NCBI RefSeq assembly: GCF_006475605.1
Contig: NZ_SSBC01000020.1
Span: 62,001-126,000, forward strand
DNA: 64,000 nt
Direction of reading: 5' to 3'
From: Asticcacaulis tiandongensis
GTDB lineage: Bacteria; Pseudomonadota; Alphaproteobacteria; Caulobacterales; Caulobacteraceae
Shown here: positions 62,410-64,000 of the stretch, piece after piece
Layout: each line of letters starts with the position of its first letter
How positions within the stretch are numbered: the first letter of the stretch is position 1
Made by a program: the position numbers and the translations under genes
Notes under the pieces: model-generated
What the model was told of the DNA's origin: nothing
The model's database searches: none
What the model saw: only the letters and a program-made list of their open reading frames with translations

Positions 62410-62441
62410 GAATTATAAGACCTTCGACTGCGGGGATGCAC

Positions 62442-63815
62442 ATGGCCGACACCACACACGATAGCGCTTTTTCAGGAAGCGTTTTTTCCGAGCGCAAATC
62501 TATCGCTGTCATTGGCTCGGGCATATCTGGCCTGAGTGCAGCCTGGCTTTTGGGGCGCGCCCACGAGGTCACCCTTTATGAGGCAGACGCACGCCTTGGG
62601 GGCCATGCCCATACGGTTGACGTGTCTATGCCCGAAGGTCGTGTGGCGGTCGATACCGGCTTCATCGTTTATAATGAGCGTAACTATCCCAATCTGACCG
62701 CCTTGTTTGACACCCTGAATGTCCCGACGGTCGAATCGGATATGTCCTTTGCGGCGTCTCTGGGGGATGGGGCCTTTGAATATGCAGGCCACAGCCTGTC
62801 GGGCCTTCTGGGGCAGAAAACCAATGCGGTTCGCCTGCGTTTCTGGCAGATGGTCAGCGATATTTTCAAATTCTACCGCCATGCGCCGAGCTATCTGCGG
62901 GAGGTGCCGTGCCATGATGTCACTCTGGGGGAGTATCTCGATGCGCAGGGCTATTCCCAGAGCTTTATAGATAATCATATCCTGCCCATGGGGGCGGCGA
63001 TATGGTCAACCACAGCCAGTGAGATGCGGTCCTATCCGCTGGTGGCCTTTGTGCGGTTTTTCGAGAGCCACGGGCTTCTGACGATTACAGATCAGCCGAT
63101 CTGGCGAACGGTCAAGGGCGGCAGCCGCGAATATATCAAGCGGATGATGGCTGATTTCAACGGCACGGTTCTTACCCATGCACCCGTGCGCTCTGTCCGG
63201 CGAACCCCTAAGGGTGTTGAGGTGCGGGTCTCACCAGATAGGGCGCAGGTTTATGATGATGTGATCATCGCTACCCATGCCGATCAGGCGCTGGCCATGT
63301 TGGCGGACGCGACCCATGATGAAACGCGGTTACTCGGTGCGTTTGGTTATACGAAAAACCGTGCGGTATTGCATTCTGATCCTGCTCTGATGCCACGGCG
63401 TCGTAAGGTCTGGGCCAGCTGGAATTATCTTGGCGGGGCAGGGGAGGCTTCGGGTCAGAAACTGTGTGTCAGTTACTGGATGAACCGCCTTCAGCCGCTG
63501 GAGACGCGTTCTGACCTGTTTGTAACGCTTAATCCCATCCGTGAACCGCGTTCAGGCCTGACCTATGCCGAATTTGACTATGCGCATCCACTGTTTGATC
63601 AGGCAGCGCTTGTGGCACAAACACAGCTTTCGCGTCTTCAGGGGCAGGGCGGTGTCTGGTACTGCGGCGCACATTTTGGCAGTGGCTTCCACGAAGACGG
63701 GTTGCAATCCGGTCTGGCGGTGGCGGAAATGGCCGGGCAGGTCAGACGCCCCTGGCGGGTCAATAATGAATCGGGCCGTATCTGGCTGCCCAAGGCACTG
63801 GTGGCGGCAGAATGA
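62442..63815 (+). CDS. FAD-dependent amine-oxidase-like oxidoreductase
   Basis: 457 residues. IAVIGSGISGLSAAWLLGRA is the FAD Rossmann motif, and YEADARLGGHAHTVDV follows. The C-terminal GVWYCGAHFGSGFHEDGLQSGLA is the FAD-binding end motif. It is the COG2907-type flavoprotein of RpoE/ChrR regulons, linked to lipid or cyclopropane fatty-acid metabolism under singlet oxygen. The ATG at 62442 is preferred for GGGG at the right distance. The stop overlaps DUF1365 (ATGA). Confidence 0.9.
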   Translation: MADTTHDSAFSGSVFSERKSIAVIGSGISGLSAAWLLGRAHEVTLYEADARLGGHAHTVDVSMPEGRVAVDTGFIVYNERNYPNLTALFDTLNVPTVESDMSFAASLGDGAFEYAGHSLSGLLGQKTNAVRLRFWQMVSDIFKFYRHAPSYLREVPCHDVTLGEYLDAQGYSQSFIDNHILPMGAAIWSTTASEMRSYPLVAFVRFFESHGLLTITDQPIWRTVKGGSREYIKRMMADFNGTVLTHAPVRSVRRTPKGVEVRVSPDRAQVYDDVIIATHADQALAMLADATHDETRLLGAFGYTKNRAVLHSDPALMPRRRKVWASWNYLGGAGEASGQKLCVSYWMNRLQPLETRSDLFVTLNPIREPRSGLTYAEFDYAHPLFDQAALVAQTQLSRLQGQGGVWYCGAHFGSGFHEDGLQSGLAVAEMAGQVRRPWRVNNESGRIWLPKALVAAE

Positions 63816-64000
63816 CCTCGGCCATCTATACAGGCACCGTCGTGCATCAGCGGTTTCGGCCCAAGCCTCATCACCTCAGGTACAGGGTGTTTTGCCTGAG
63901 CCTTGATCTGGATGAACTGGATGGCCTCAGCCAGCGCCTGACGCTTTTTAAGCGTAATCGCTTTGGCATCTTCAGTTTCCATGATGCCGACCATGGCGCG
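63812..64000 (+). CDS. DUF1365 protein (5' part; continues beyond window end)
   Basis: The visible 63 codons start with an ATGA overlap to the FAD oxidoreductase gene. YTGTVVHQRFRPKPHHLRYR and FCLSLDLDELD, then RNRFGIFSFHDADHG, are the DUF1365 signature. It is often followed by a cfa gene, which would lie outside the window. Confidence 0.9.
   Translation, partial: MTSAIYTGTVVHQRFRPKPHHLRYRVFCLSLDLDELDGLSQRLTLFKRNRFGIFSFHDADHGA

Overview
This is one contiguous stretch of chromosome from an alphaproteobacterium of the order Caulobacterales. The evidence is a gcrA gene with a DnaA box in its promoter, a full-length podJ polarity gene, trcR (DUF1013), a methionine synthase split into two polypeptides, DUF4167, and moderately GC-rich codons throughout. 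Asticcacaulis or a close relative is my best guess for the genus, but that is inference. Gene density is high. There is no prophage, CRISPR array, rRNA operon or intact insertion sequence. One tRNA is present (Gly, anticodon CCC).

Layout. 1-271: start of a DUF983 gene leaving the window. 449-9419 (+): methionine/SAM-cycle operon: a SahR-type ArsR-methyltransferase fusion with a palindromic operator, metF, the homocysteine half of MetH, a methyltransferase, a D-Ala-D-Ala-ligase-like ATP-grasp enzyme, a small orphan protein, the cobalamin/folate half of MetH, a small membrane protein and an SDR epimerase. 9514-13227 (-): aminopeptidase P, a SHOCT membrane protein and prmA. 13319-16329 (+): a lysine/alanine-rich protein, fumC with an N-terminal extension, and a guanidine exporter behind a guanidine-III riboswitch. 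16341-20130 (-): a CapD-like dehydratase, a candidate FNR/FixK-controlled small RNA, and btuB behind a cobalamin riboswitch. 20351-24915: trcR, a PiuC-like dioxygenase, a lipoprotein and a DsbD/ScsB-type reductase. 24969-31845: ptsP, DUF4167, prmC and ubiG (-), divergent from lysC (+). lysC ends on a MITE-like inverted repeat.

32052-39488: a Cys-rich mini-protein, a DUF2059 protein and secA (-), then a PpiC lipoprotein, argJ and a MutT protein (+). 39507-51335 (-): a Rieske oxygenase, hisC, a chorismate mutase fused to a degenerate domain, DUF2125, a DinG-like helicase, a TIGR02186/TauE pair and podJ. 51531-57481: argD-argF, a TraB/GumN protein, a glycosyltransferase coupled to a cupin/JmjC-like protein, and DUF2158. 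57542-60547: dCTP deaminase, apaG, gcrA, a small lipoprotein and tRNA-Gly. 60583-64000: an ECF11 RpoE-ChrR singlet-oxygen-type stress cluster with DUF2177 and a divergent FAD amine oxidase-DUF1365 operon. The divergent genes share a TGATCC-N17-GTA promoter pattern.

The regulatory DNA is the richest part. Cobalamin supply (riboswitch-btuB) connects to cobalamin use (metH). Cell-cycle control is visible at gcrA and podJ (DnaA box, CtrA-like sites, GANTC sites). Guanidine and probably oxygen are sensed at short intergenic elements. No wholly new multi-gene system is evident. The best candidates for new biology are the putative FNR/FixK-driven small RNA at 17696-17877, the ATP-grasp and orphan genes embedded between the two metH halves, the symmetric six-cysteine mini-protein, the N-terminally extended fumarase next to a histone-H1-like protein, and the TA-flanked inverted repeat at the lysC stop codon.
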